A stretch of 64,000 nt of DNA, taken from assembly GCF_000512205.2 (NCBI RefSeq), contig NZ_CP006644.1, positions 5,222,501 through 5,286,500 on the forward strand, written 5' to 3'. The notes under the pieces were generated by a model. It was given only the letters and a program-made list of their open reading frames with translations. It had not been told where the DNA came from and did not search any database. This document shows, piece after piece, positions 17,128 through 24,078 of this stretch. The position numbers were made by a program, and so were the translations under genes. Position 1 is the first letter of the stretch; each line of letters begins with the position of its first letter. The DNA is from Sphingomonas sanxanigenens DSM 19645 = NX02 (GTDB lineage Bacteria; Pseudomonadota; Alphaproteobacteria; Sphingomonadales; Sphingomonadaceae).

Positions 17128-17843
17128 GCCGCGCGCACCTGCGGGCAGAACAGATAGCCTTCGTTGCGGACGGTGCGGATGATCTCGTCGCTCTGCGCCT
17201 TGAGCTTGCGCCGCAGCCGGCTGACCTGCACGTCGATCGCGCGATCGAAGGCCTCGCTGTCGGGCCCGCGCGCGGCTTCGAGCAACGCCTCGCGGGTCAG
17301 CACGCGCCGCGGCCGTTCGACGAAGGCGCGCAACACCGCGAACTCGCCGTCGGTCAGGTCGACCAGGACGCCATCGGGATCGGTCAGCTCATGGCTGGCG
17401 AGATCGATCCGCCAGCCCGCGAAGCCCAGCACGCGATGCCGTTCCTGCGTGACGGCGCTGCGCCGCTGGCGGAGCGCGGCGCGGACATGGGCAAGGATCT
17501 CGCGCGGGCTGCACGGCTTGCTGAGATAATGGCCCGCGCCCAGTTCCAGCCCCAGGATACGATCGGGCTCGTCGCCCAGCGCGCTCAGCATGATCACCGC
17601 CGGCCCATCACCCTGCGCGATGCGGCGGCAGATCGAGAGCCCGTCCTCACCCGGCATCATCACGTCGAGCATCACCAGATCGATGCTCGTCTGCGCGAGG
17701 ATGCGATCCATCTCGCGCGCGCCGGCGGCGGTGTGAACGCGATAGCCCTGATTGCCGAGGCTGTTCGCCAGCAGCATGCGGATCTCGGGATCGTCGTCGA
17801 CGATCAGGATGTCGGCCGCCGTTTCGTTCACCGCCTCGCTCAT
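17124..17843 (-). CDS. OmpR-family response regulator
   Basis: The 239-residue protein has a receiver domain (ILIVDDDPEIRMLL; phospho-acceptor Asp about 60 in LVMLDVMMPGEDG; KPCSP with the conserved Lys) and a C-terminal winged helix with VDLTDGEFAVLRAF and IDVQVSRLRRKLKA. ATG 17843 gives the normal length; frames extending further upstream run into the next small gene. It is the cognate partner of the kinase at 15736-17127. The CCGGACAT boxes at 18139-18185 lie upstream of its transcript, which fits autoregulation. Confidence 0.9.
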   Translation of the reverse strand: MSEAVNETAADILIVDDDPEIRMLLANSLGNQGYRVHTAAGAREMDRILAQTSIDLVMLDVMMPGEDGLSICRRIAQGDGPAVIMLSALGDEPDRILGLELGAGHYLSKPCSPREILAHVRAALRQRRSAVTQERHRVLGFAGWRIDLASHELTDPDGVLVDLTDGEFAVLRAFVERPRRVLTREALLEAARGPDSEAFDRAIDVQVSRLRRKLKAQSDEIIRTVRNEGYLFCPQVRAA

Positions 17844-17865
17844 CACCGGGCCCCTCATCCGTGTC

Positions 17866-18078
17866 TCAGCCTGTAGCATGACGCACCGGGGCGGTATCCA
17901 CCGCGGTTTCGACATGCTGGAGAATGCGGTCGAGCCGATCCGCGGCGCGGCGATCGCCGGCGCGCACCGCCGCCACCATCGCTTCGTGGACGATCGCGAT
18001 CGCATCCACGCCATGCGCCGCAAGCAGCGCGTCCGCCTCTCGCCTGGTGGCGAAGGGCCGGAAGGAAGTCAGCATCAT
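17866..18078 (-). CDS. Small helical protein leading the two-component operon
   Basis: The 70-residue product (start MMLTSFRPFATRREAD) is predicted helical, with a DALLAAHGVDAIAIVHEAMVA core. It has no signal peptide or membrane segment, and I cannot name a family. It ends 22 bp before the response regulator start on the same strand, so it is probably the first gene of that operon. An ATG at 18075 is the second Met. A role as a regulator of the pair would be speculation. Confidence 0.55.
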   Translation of the reverse strand: MMLTSFRPFATRREADALLAAHGVDAIAIVHEAMVAAVRAGDRRAADRLDRILQHVETAVDTAPVRHATG

Positions 18079-18138
18079 CGGCACTCCAAGGATAGCATAG
18101 TCCTGTCTTGCCGCCGCCGATGCCCCTGATTCTTTGCT

Positions 18139-18185
18139 GCCGGATGTCCGGCTCTGCCAGCCACGCGCCGGACATATCCGGACAC
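18139..18185. promoter_or_regulatory. Two CCGGACAT-type palindromes upstream of the two-component operon
   Basis: GCCGGATGTCCGGC (18139-18152) is a perfect palindrome, and CCGGACATATCCGGACAC (18168-18185) carries the same half-sites. They lie 61-107 bp upstream of the small gene that leads the response-regulator operon. A third copy is in front of the EF-hand lipoprotein gene (15717-15735). They are proposed binding sites of the linked OmpR-family regulator. Confidence 0.45.
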
Positions 18186-18287
18186 GCCACGGAAACAGCC
18201 GCGCCGCAGCCATGAGCGCGGGGGTGACGGCGAACGAGGCAAGCATGCGAACGTCCCTTATTCCCTCCCGCCCGGAGCAAGGCTGAG

Positions 18288-19244
18288 ATGCGGCTGCTGG
18301 ACAGCGTCGTCCAGGCGACCGGGCCGGTGATCGTCGACCTGCCGGGCAGCGGCCGCTATCTCCTGCCCGGCGCCGCCGCGCGTGCCGAGGCGCTGGCCGA
18401 CTGCCCCGAACGCTATGTGCTGGGCGACGATGTGCGCGCCACCTGCAGCGAGATCGTCCGCCGCTGGCCGGCGCTGCTCGACCCCGTCGACCCGCATCTG
18501 CGGATCGGCAGCGGCCGGCTGTGGATCGAATGGTCCGAACCCGATGCAGCGGTGGTCGCGGCCCCCAGGTCGCAGCCCTGCGGCCTGCTGGCGACGATCG
18601 ACGCCTCGGGGCGGCGCGGCTCCGTCGAGAGCTTCTGGCTCGATCCTCTGCACGGCGTCGATCGCGGCCAGGGCCAGATCGACTTCGACCTCGACCAGCC
18701 GCTCGCCCGGCGAATCGACAATCGCCGCACCTTCGCGCTGCCCGCCGCCGGCCCGCTCGCGGCGCTGGCCCCGCATGCGCTGTTCAGGGTCGATCCGGGC
18801 TGGCTCGACTATTTTGAGGCGCCGGCCAATGCGCGCATGCCGGTGCCCGTCGCGGTGGCGCAGTGCCTGCGCACGGTGTGGCGGGACCTGCCCCTGCTGC
18901 TCGCCTTCAGCCGCCTGCGCGCCGCGCGCCCCGATTTCCGCACGCAGGCGGTCAGCCGCGGGCGGTTGAACGCCGCCCGCGCGCGGCAGGGCAAGCCGGC
19001 GCTGCTCGACCATGTCGAGCTCAGCCTGCAGATCGGCACGCCGGCGGTGGATGCCACGCGCATCGGCGGCGGTCGGCGGGACGCCCGGCTGCATCTGGTG
19101 CGCGGCCATGTCGTCAACCGCAGCGGCCGGCTGTTCTGGCGGTCGGCACATCTGCGCGGCCGTGCGGACCTGCCGCGGGTCCTCAGCCGCACCGCCACCG
19201 TCTCGCTCGCCCCCCGCTTCGCGGTGGAGGGCGCGCGCCGCTAG
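18288..19244 (+). CDS. Hypothetical protein of unknown function
   Basis: The 318-residue protein has no signal peptide or membrane helix and no domain I recognise. The C-terminal third has RLNAARARQGKPALLDHVEL and then RLHLVRGHVVNRSGRLFWRS, a basic/aromatic pattern reminiscent of phage-type or prophage-linked hypotheticals. The N-terminal half contains many Trp-Asp/Pro turns. It has a ribosome site (GGAGCAAGG) before ATG 18288. It ends convergently, overlapping the last 4 bp of copB. Confidence 0.6.
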   Translation: MRLLDSVVQATGPVIVDLPGSGRYLLPGAAARAEALADCPERYVLGDDVRATCSEIVRRWPALLDPVDPHLRIGSGRLWIEWSEPDAAVVAAPRSQPCGLLATIDASGRRGSVESFWLDPLHGVDRGQGQIDFDLDQPLARRIDNRRTFALPAAGPLAALAPHALFRVDPGWLDYFEAPANARMPVPVAVAQCLRTVWRDLPLLLAFSRLRAARPDFRTQAVSRGRLNAARARQGKPALLDHVELSLQIGTPAVDATRIGGGRRDARLHLVRGHVVNRSGRLFWRSAHLRGRADLPRVLSRTATVSLAPRFAVEGARR

Positions 19245-20341
19245 AACCAGGCCCTGACCCCGGCGACGAAGGCGAAGCCGCCCACCCCCTCCCCGGCGGC
19301 ACGGGCGCGGCGGGCAGTGTCCCCCAGCTTGCGTTCCCACGACACGCCGACATAGGGCGCGAATTCGCGGACGATCTCGTAGCGCAGGCGCAGGCCGAGC
19401 TCGGCATCGGTCACACCCGACCCCAGGCCGTTCTCCGGCACGTCCTGCGCCGAGACATTCACCTCGGCGCGCGGCTGGATGATCAGGCGCTGGGTGATGC
19501 GCTGGTCGTAATAGCCCTCCAGCCGGCCGAGCAGATCGCCCTTGTTCGACAGGAACAGCGCGCCTTCCAGCTCGAACCAATAGGGTGCCAGCCCCTCGAA
19601 CCCCAATGTCGCATAGGTCCGCGCGGGGGTCGGGCGGATATCCTGGCGAACGCCGGCCTGCAGGTTGAAATAGGGGCCGATCGCACGGCTGTAGAGGATC
19701 TGGACCTCGGCCGCGTCAACGCCTTCGCCGAAGCCGCCCTCCCCTTCGGTCTTCACCGTCAGCCGGTCGATGTCGCCGCCGAACCAGGCCTCGCCCTCCC
19801 AGCGATAGCCGTCGCGCCCGTTGCGCACCTGAACTTCGGCAAGGTCGAGCATGATCTGCGAGAAGCTGCCGCCGCCATGCTCGCGCATCAGCAGGTCGCG
19901 CGACGGCGCCATCGCCGCCTGCCCCCAGATGCGATCCGCATAGTCGACGGTGGGCGCCTCGGGCGGCGGCGCATTGCCCGCGGGAAGCGTGGTGCCGGCG
20001 CGCGCGTCGGGCGCGGCCGGCTTCGGCGTGCAGTGGCCCATCGCCGCATGCTCTGGCGGACAGGCGGGGTCCGTCTCCGCCGGCTTCGGCGGCGGCGGAG
20101 CGGCGGCGGGCTTGGGGGTACAATGCCCCATCTCGGCATGCTCGGGGGGGCAGGCCGGATCGATCGCCGGCGCTGGAGGCGGCGGGGGCGGCTCGGCGGG
20201 CTTCGGCGTGCAATGTCCCATCGCGGCATGTTCCGGGGGACAGGCAGGGTCCGTTACCGGTGCGGATCGAGGCGCCTTCTGGGCATGGGCCGGGGCAGCG
20301 AAGGCGATCGTCGCACCGGCGGCGAGCAGGAGGCGCTTCAT
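19241..20341 (-). CDS. copB: Copper resistance protein B (outer membrane)
   Basis: The 366-residue protein has a signal peptide (to about residue 20). Next come three copies of the metal-binding repeat DPACPPEHAxMGHCTPKPA at residues 31-49, 61-79 and 91-109, spaced exactly 30 residues apart by Pro-rich linkers. The CopB/PcoB beta-barrel domain follows from about residue 135 (DRIWGQAAM, AEVQVRNGRDGYRWEGEAWFG, EVQILYSRAIGPYFNLQAG) and ends in AWF as outer-membrane proteins do. It probably binds or sequesters copper at the outer membrane. It overlaps copA by 4 bp. The Cys/Met/His repeats differ from the Met-rich repeats of classical CopB. Confidence 0.9.
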   Translation of the reverse strand: MKRLLLAAGATIAFAAPAHAQKAPRSAPVTDPACPPEHAAMGHCTPKPAEPPPPPPAPAIDPACPPEHAEMGHCTPKPAAAPPPPKPAETDPACPPEHAAMGHCTPKPAAPDARAGTTLPAGNAPPPEAPTVDYADRIWGQAAMAPSRDLLMREHGGGSFSQIMLDLAEVQVRNGRDGYRWEGEAWFGGDIDRLTVKTEGEGGFGEGVDAAEVQILYSRAIGPYFNLQAGVRQDIRPTPARTYATLGFEGLAPYWFELEGALFLSNKGDLLGRLEGYYDQRITQRLIIQPRAEVNVSAQDVPENGLGSGVTDAELGLRLRYEIVREFAPYVGVSWERKLGDTARRARAAGEGVGGFAFVAGVRAWF

Positions 20342-22167
20342 GCCGCGTCTCCCTCACGCGGGCGCACCGTCACGACCTGCATCATCCCGGCATGCATGTG
20401 ATAGAGCAGGTGGCAGTGGAACGCCCAGTCGCCCACCGCATCGGTGGTGACGTCGAAGGTGACCGTGCCGCCGGGCTGGACCTGCACCGTGTGCTTGCGC
20501 GGCGCATGATCGCCATGGCCGGTGACCAGTTCGAAGAAATGGCCGTGGAGATGGATGGGGTGGCCCATCATCGTGTCGTTGACCAGCGTCACCCGCACCC
20601 GCTCATCCTCGAGGAACGGGATCGGCTTCTTCACCTCGGACAGTTTCTGGCCGTCGAACGCCCACATATAGCGTTCCATGTTGCCGGTGAGATGGATGCG
20701 CATCGCGCGATCGGGCGCGCGCACGTCCGGGTTGCGATCCACCGCGACGAGATCGCTGTAGACCAGCACCTTGTGGCCGACATCCTCCAGCCCCTGCCCC
20801 GGCTCGCCGGTGCGATCGACGGGCATCGGCGAGATGGTCTGCACCGTCGGCGTCTTCTTCACCTCCGGCGCGTTCGAGAAATCGCGCATCGAATGGTCCA
20901 TGCCGCCGGCGCCATGCCCCATCGCGGCATGATCGGCGCCTCCCGCCGCCGGCGCGCCGCCGGCTGGCGTGCAGTGCCCCATCGCGGCATGCTCGGGCGC
21001 GCAGGCGCTGTCGCCCGCCGGGGCGGCGCCGTGGGTCATCCCGCCCATCGCGCCCATGCCCATATCCTTCATGTCGGCGAGCGGGCGGCGGCGCAGCGGC
21101 GGCACCTCCGCCGCCATTCCTGCGCGCGGGGCCAGGGTGGCGCGCGCCATCCCCGAGCGGTCGACCGTCTCCGCGACCAGCGTGTAGGCGCGGTCGTCGG
21201 CAGGCTCGACGATGATGTCATAGGTTTCGGCGACCGCGATCTGCAGCTCGTCCACCGTCACCGGCCGCACCGCGAGTCCGTCAGACTGCACGACCGTGAG
21301 GCGGAGGCCGGGGATGCGCAGGTTGAAGGTGGTCATCGCCGAGGCGTTGATCATCCGCAGCCGGACGCGTTCGCCCGGCGTGAACAATGCGGTCCAATTG
21401 TCCTGCGGACCATGGCCGTTGACGAGATAGGTGTAGGCGCTGCCGGTCACGTCGGACACGTCGGTGGGGTCCATGCGCATCGCGCCCCACGCCGCCCGCT
21501 CCGTCTGCGACTGGTCCCTGCCCGCCAGCAGGCCCGAGAGCGTCTGCTTCTGGTAGTTGAAATAGCCGCCCATCTGCTTGAGCTTGCGGAAGATGGTATG
21601 CGGGTGGAGCGCGCTGTGATCGGACAGCACGATCACATGCTCGCGATCGGACCGGATCGGATCCTCGCCGACGGGATCGATCACGATCGGGCCATAATGG
21701 CCCATCTGCTCCTGCAGCCCGGAATGACTGTGATACCAATAGGTACCCGACTGGACGATCGGGAATTCGTAGGTGAAGCTGGAGCGCGGCTTGATGCCGG
21801 GAAAGCTGAGACCGGGCACCCCATCCATGTGGAAGGGCAGCAGCAGGCCATGCCAGTGGATCGAGCTGTCCTCGTCGAGCGCATTCTCCACATGCAGGCG
21901 CACGGTCTGGCCTTCGCGCAGGCGGATCAGCGGCGCCGGGATGGTGCCGTTCACCGCGATGCCATGGCTCTCGCGCCCGTCGATCCGGCGCATCATGTGC
22001 GCGATGCGCAGCTTGATCTCGGTGCCGGAGACCACGGGCAGCGGCCGCACGATGCCGGCGGAGACGGGCTGCGCCCAGGCGGGAAACCAGGGCGCGAGCG
22101 CGGCGGTGCCGCCGAGGGCGGCGGTGCCGCGCAACAGCGCGCGGCGATCGATCGGATTGGTCATCAT
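20338..22167 (-). CDS. copA: Copper resistance multicopper oxidase CopA
   Basis: The 609-residue protein has a Tat leader (IDRRALLRGTAALGG) and three cupredoxin domains. Copper ligands are present: HWHG (104-107), HSH (146-148), HPIHLHGH (536-543) and HCHLLYHMHAGM (584-595). Between domains 2 and 3 lies a Met/His-rich insert that includes CAPEHAAMGHCTP (389-401) and DHAAMGHG (412-419), the same repeat as in CopB. CopA oxidises or sequesters copper in the periplasm. It starts at ATG 22167, 46 bp after the sigma gene, with its own promoter-like element at 22197-22222. Confidence 0.95.
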   Translation of the reverse strand: MMTNPIDRRALLRGTAALGGTAALAPWFPAWAQPVSAGIVRPLPVVSGTEIKLRIAHMMRRIDGRESHGIAVNGTIPAPLIRLREGQTVRLHVENALDEDSSIHWHGLLLPFHMDGVPGLSFPGIKPRSSFTYEFPIVQSGTYWYHSHSGLQEQMGHYGPIVIDPVGEDPIRSDREHVIVLSDHSALHPHTIFRKLKQMGGYFNYQKQTLSGLLAGRDQSQTERAAWGAMRMDPTDVSDVTGSAYTYLVNGHGPQDNWTALFTPGERVRLRMINASAMTTFNLRIPGLRLTVVQSDGLAVRPVTVDELQIAVAETYDIIVEPADDRAYTLVAETVDRSGMARATLAPRAGMAAEVPPLRRRPLADMKDMGMGAMGGMTHGAAPAGDSACAPEHAAMGHCTPAGGAPAAGGADHAAMGHGAGGMDHSMRDFSNAPEVKKTPTVQTISPMPVDRTGEPGQGLEDVGHKVLVYSDLVAVDRNPDVRAPDRAMRIHLTGNMERYMWAFDGQKLSEVKKPIPFLEDERVRVTLVNDTMMGHPIHLHGHFFELVTGHGDHAPRKHTVQVQPGGTVTFDVTTDAVGDWAFHCHLLYHMHAGMMQVVTVRPREGDAA

Positions 22168-22196
22168 GTCCCTGGGAAAGAGAGGGTTCGATCCAG

Positions 22197-22222
22197 ATAC
22201 GCAGTGGCCGGGTTCATCCCTT
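22197..22222 (-). promoter_or_regulatory. Putative ECF-sigma promoter of copA
   Basis: On the minus strand AAGGGA (22217-22222) and GCGTAT (22197-22202) are separated by 14 bp. The latter ends 29 bp before the copA ATG. The same two elements with the same spacing occur before the anti-sigma gene and before copC. The upstream half overlaps the last codons of the sigma gene. Assignment to the linked sigma factor is inferred. Confidence 0.55.
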
Positions 22223-22804
22223 GGCTCCGCGTGCCGGAAAATCCACGCGATCGAGGTCCGCCTTCAACCGCTGCCGCGCGCGATAGAGCCGCGTCTCGAT
22301 GGTCTTTTCGCTGACGCCCAGCGCCTCGGCCGCTTCCGCCTGCGAGAGTCCTTCGATCGCACGCAGCACCAGCGCCTCGCGTAAATTGCCCGGCAGCCGC
22401 GCGATCGCCGCGTTGACCCGCGCCAGTTCGGCGCGATCGCCCACCGCCTTGTCGATCGCCGGCACATCGTCCGGTATCTCGACCGCATCGTCGGGCAGCA
22501 CCGCGGAGATCAGGCGGCGCACGATCCGCCGCCGCCGCCAGTCGCGCGCCTTGTTGACCGCGATGCGCGTCAGCCAGCCGCGCATCGGCCGCGCCGGATC
22601 GAAACGCGGCAGCGCCGCGTGAGCGGCGATGAAGGCTTCCTGCACGATATCCACCGCCTCGTCCTCATCGTCGATCAGGCGGACGACCAGCCGGTGCAGC
22701 GCCTGCTTGTGCCGTGCCACGATCGTGCCGAACGCAGCCTTTTGCCCGCCGCATGCGAGCACGGCCAGTTCCCCGTCCGACCGATCGGCGAGGCCGCAGG
22801 TCAC
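22214..22804 (-). CDS. CnrH-like ECF RNA polymerase sigma factor
   Basis: The 196-residue sigma-70 family protein has region 2 (RHKQALHRLVVRLI, DEDEAVDIVQEAFIAAH, MRGWLTRIAVNKARDWRRR) and region 4 (LPGNLREALVLRAIEGLSQA, SEKTIETRLYRARQRLK). Region 1 and the region-3 linker are short, as in ECF factors. It starts at GTG 22804, overlapping the stop of the CnrX-like sensor gene, and is followed by copA-copB. Gene order anti-sigma, sensor, sigma copies cnrYXH of Cupriavidus metallidurans, so it probably directs the copper genes. Confidence 0.88.
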   Translation of the reverse strand: MTCGLADRSDGELAVLACGGQKAAFGTIVARHKQALHRLVVRLIDDEDEAVDIVQEAFIAAHAALPRFDPARPMRGWLTRIAVNKARDWRRRRIVRRLISAVLPDDAVEIPDDVPAIDKAVGDRAELARVNAAIARLPGNLREALVLRAIEGLSQAEAAEALGVSEKTIETRLYRARQRLKADLDRVDFPARGAKG

Positions 22805-23238
22805 CGCGCGTCTTCGGTCAGTGCCTTGGTGACCTCGGCGTCGAAACGCGCGGTCTGGTCGGGGTGGAGAAGCCGGCGCATCGCGAAGATGTGCGACAGG
22901 GTTTCCTTCTGCAGATCGCCCATCGTGCGGTGCGAGGCGTCGACCGCCGCCGACACCTGCGGGCCGATCTCGTGCTCTGCGGCGATCGCCTGTGCCAGCC
23001 GCGCATTTTCGGCACGCATCGCCGCCTCCAGCGCGCGGCGGCGATCGGCGAAGCCCGCTTCCAGCGCGTGAATCCTGCGATCCTGCTCGGGATCGAGCGC
23101 GAGCTGATCATGCAGTACATCGTGCAGCTCGGTGGTTTCGGCAGGAGCGGCGGGGATGAAGTGCCGGCCGATCAGCACGCCGGCGAACGCCGCGACGAAC
23201 ACGATCAGCGCGGTGAGCGCCAGCTGACGCGCGTTCAT
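22801..23238 (-). CDS. CnrX-like periplasmic metal sensor
   Basis: The 145-residue protein has one N-terminal membrane anchor (about 7-25) and a helical periplasmic hairpin domain (Metal_resist/CnrX type). From memory, CnrX of C. metallidurans (148 aa) binds Ni/Co through H42, H46, E63, H119 and M123. Here the residues at exactly three positions less are H39, H43, E60, H116 and M120, in ELHDVLHDQL, HALEAGF and SHIFAM. The full ligand set is therefore kept. It overlaps both neighbours by 4 bp. The natural metal may be copper given copABC. Confidence 0.85.
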   Translation of the reverse strand: MNARQLALTALIVFVAAFAGVLIGRHFIPAAPAETTELHDVLHDQLALDPEQDRRIHALEAGFADRRRALEAAMRAENARLAQAIAAEHEIGPQVSAAVDASHRTMGDLQKETLSHIFAMRRLLHPDQTARFDAEVTKALTEDAR

Positions 23239-23510
23239 CGCGATCCGAGCAACAGGCTGGAAGGCGCGAGCGGGCTCGGCGCGCCGAACGGCGCCAGCGT
23301 CGCCGCCCGCGCCTCGCCGGTCGGCACCGTGTTGCTCATCACCCCCAGCGCCAACGCGAACATCGCCGCGCCCAAGGTGGTGCCCAGCGCCAGCGCCGGC
23401 TTCGGCCGCGCGCCGATCCGCGCCAGCACGCGATCCTCCAGCCCGTTCAGGTCCGGATGCGTATCCTGCGCGCCGATGCGCGCCAGCGCCTGGTCGATAT
23501 CCGTGTCCAT
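23235..23510 (-). CDS. CnrY-like membrane anti-sigma factor
   Basis: The 91-residue protein has a hydrophilic N-terminal half (MDTDIDQALARIGAQDTHPD, LEDRVLARIG), one membrane helix (about 38-58, LALGTTLGAAMFALALGVM) and a short periplasmic tail. Size and topology match CnrY (95 residues), whose cytoplasmic N-terminus holds the sigma factor inactive. Sequence similarity in this family is low, so the call rests on order, coupling to the CnrX-like gene (4 bp overlap) and topology. ATG 23510 gives this length; a frame opening at 23558 would run through the promoter element. Confidence 0.7.
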   Translation of the reverse strand: MDTDIDQALARIGAQDTHPDLNGLEDRVLARIGARPKPALALGTTLGAAMFALALGVMSNTVPTGEARAATLAPFGAPSPLAPSSLLLGSR

Positions 23511-23537
23511 CGTCCGTCTTTCCGTCCATCCCATCTC

Positions 23538-23563
23538 ATACGCGGGCACGCGCGCCACCCCTC
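23538..23563 (-). promoter_or_regulatory. Putative ECF-sigma promoter of the sensor/sigma operon
   Basis: On the minus strand GAGGGG (23558-23563) and GCGTAT (23538-23543) are 14 bp apart, and GCGTAT ends 27 bp before the anti-sigma ATG. Its upstream element faces that of the copC promoter across 12 bp, so GAGGGG and CCCCTC form an inverted repeat. Autoregulation by the linked sigma factor is inferred. Confidence 0.6.
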
Positions 23564-23575
23564 ACCAATATCGGC

Positions 23576-23601
23576 GAGGGGCGCCACCATCCGATGCGTA
23601 T
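23576..23601 (+). promoter_or_regulatory. Putative ECF-sigma promoter of copC
   Basis: GAGGGG (23576-23581) and GCGTAT (23596-23601) are 14 bp apart, and GCGTAT ends 29 bp before the copC ATG. Element, spacing and distance to the start codon agree with the promoters before the anti-sigma gene and copA. This puts copC in the same predicted regulon. Confidence 0.6.
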
Positions 23602-23630
23602 AGCCGATACAGCTTTCGCAGGAGACCCCA

Positions 23631-24017
23631 ATGACGTTACGCGCCCCGATCACCGCCGCCCTGCTCGCGGCCTCCGTGCTGGCGCCCGCCGCTGCCATCG
23701 CCCAACCCCGGCTGGTCGCGGCGACCCCGGCAGCGAACGCGGCGGTCGCGCGCACCGCATCGGTGACGCTGAACTTCAGCGAGCGGCTGGCGCCCGGCCA
23801 ATCGAGCGCGACGCTGGTGATGACCGGCATGCCCGGCATGGCCAACCACCCCGACATGAAGATGCCGGGTGTCACCACCAGCGTTTCCAAGGATGGCAAG
23901 GCGCTGCTGCTGACCAGCGCCAAGCCGATCCCGACCGGCACTTATCGCGTGGATTATGTGGTGGTCGGCGCGGACCGGCAGCGCATCGCCGGCAAGCATA
24001 GTTTCTCGATCAGATAG
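23631..24017 (+). CDS. copC: Periplasmic copper-binding protein CopC
   Basis: The 128-residue protein has a signal peptide (to about residue 24) and the CopC/YobA immunoglobulin-like fold: PRLVAATPAANAAVARTASVTLNFSE at the start and PTGTYRVDYVVVGADRQRIAGKHSF at the end. A Met-rich stretch (VMTGMPGMA then HPDMKMPG, about 64-83) supplies Cu(I) ligands. The usual N-terminal His of mature CopC, a Cu(II) ligand, is replaced: the mature chain probably begins near Gln-Pro. It is divergent from the sigma operon. No copD follows. Confidence 0.9.
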   Translation: MTLRAPITAALLAASVLAPAAAIAQPRLVAATPAANAAVARTASVTLNFSERLAPGQSSATLVMTGMPGMANHPDMKMPGVTTSVSKDGKALLLTSAKPIPTGTYRVDYVVVGADRQRIAGKHSFSIR

Positions 24018-24060
24018 GGTCTTGGCGGGCCGTCAGCCGATGCTGGCGGTCCGCACCCGA

Positions 24061-24072
24061 TTGTCTATACAA
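24061..24072 (+). promoter_or_regulatory. HutC-type operator before the GntR/HutC gene
   Basis: TTGTCTATACAA, with TTGT/ACAA half-sites, lies 6 bp before the regulator's ATG. HutC-subfamily GntR repressors bind sites of the form TTGTxTATACAA, so this is a likely autoregulatory operator. A related palindrome, TGTATATACA, precedes the TonB receptor start at 28972. Confidence 0.6.
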
Positions 24073-24078
24073 CCGGGC

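Noticed and set aside
19950-20260. Repeat region at the start of copB as a separate mobile repeat
   Set aside because: The repeats are in frame and encode the metal-binding modules, so they belong to copB.
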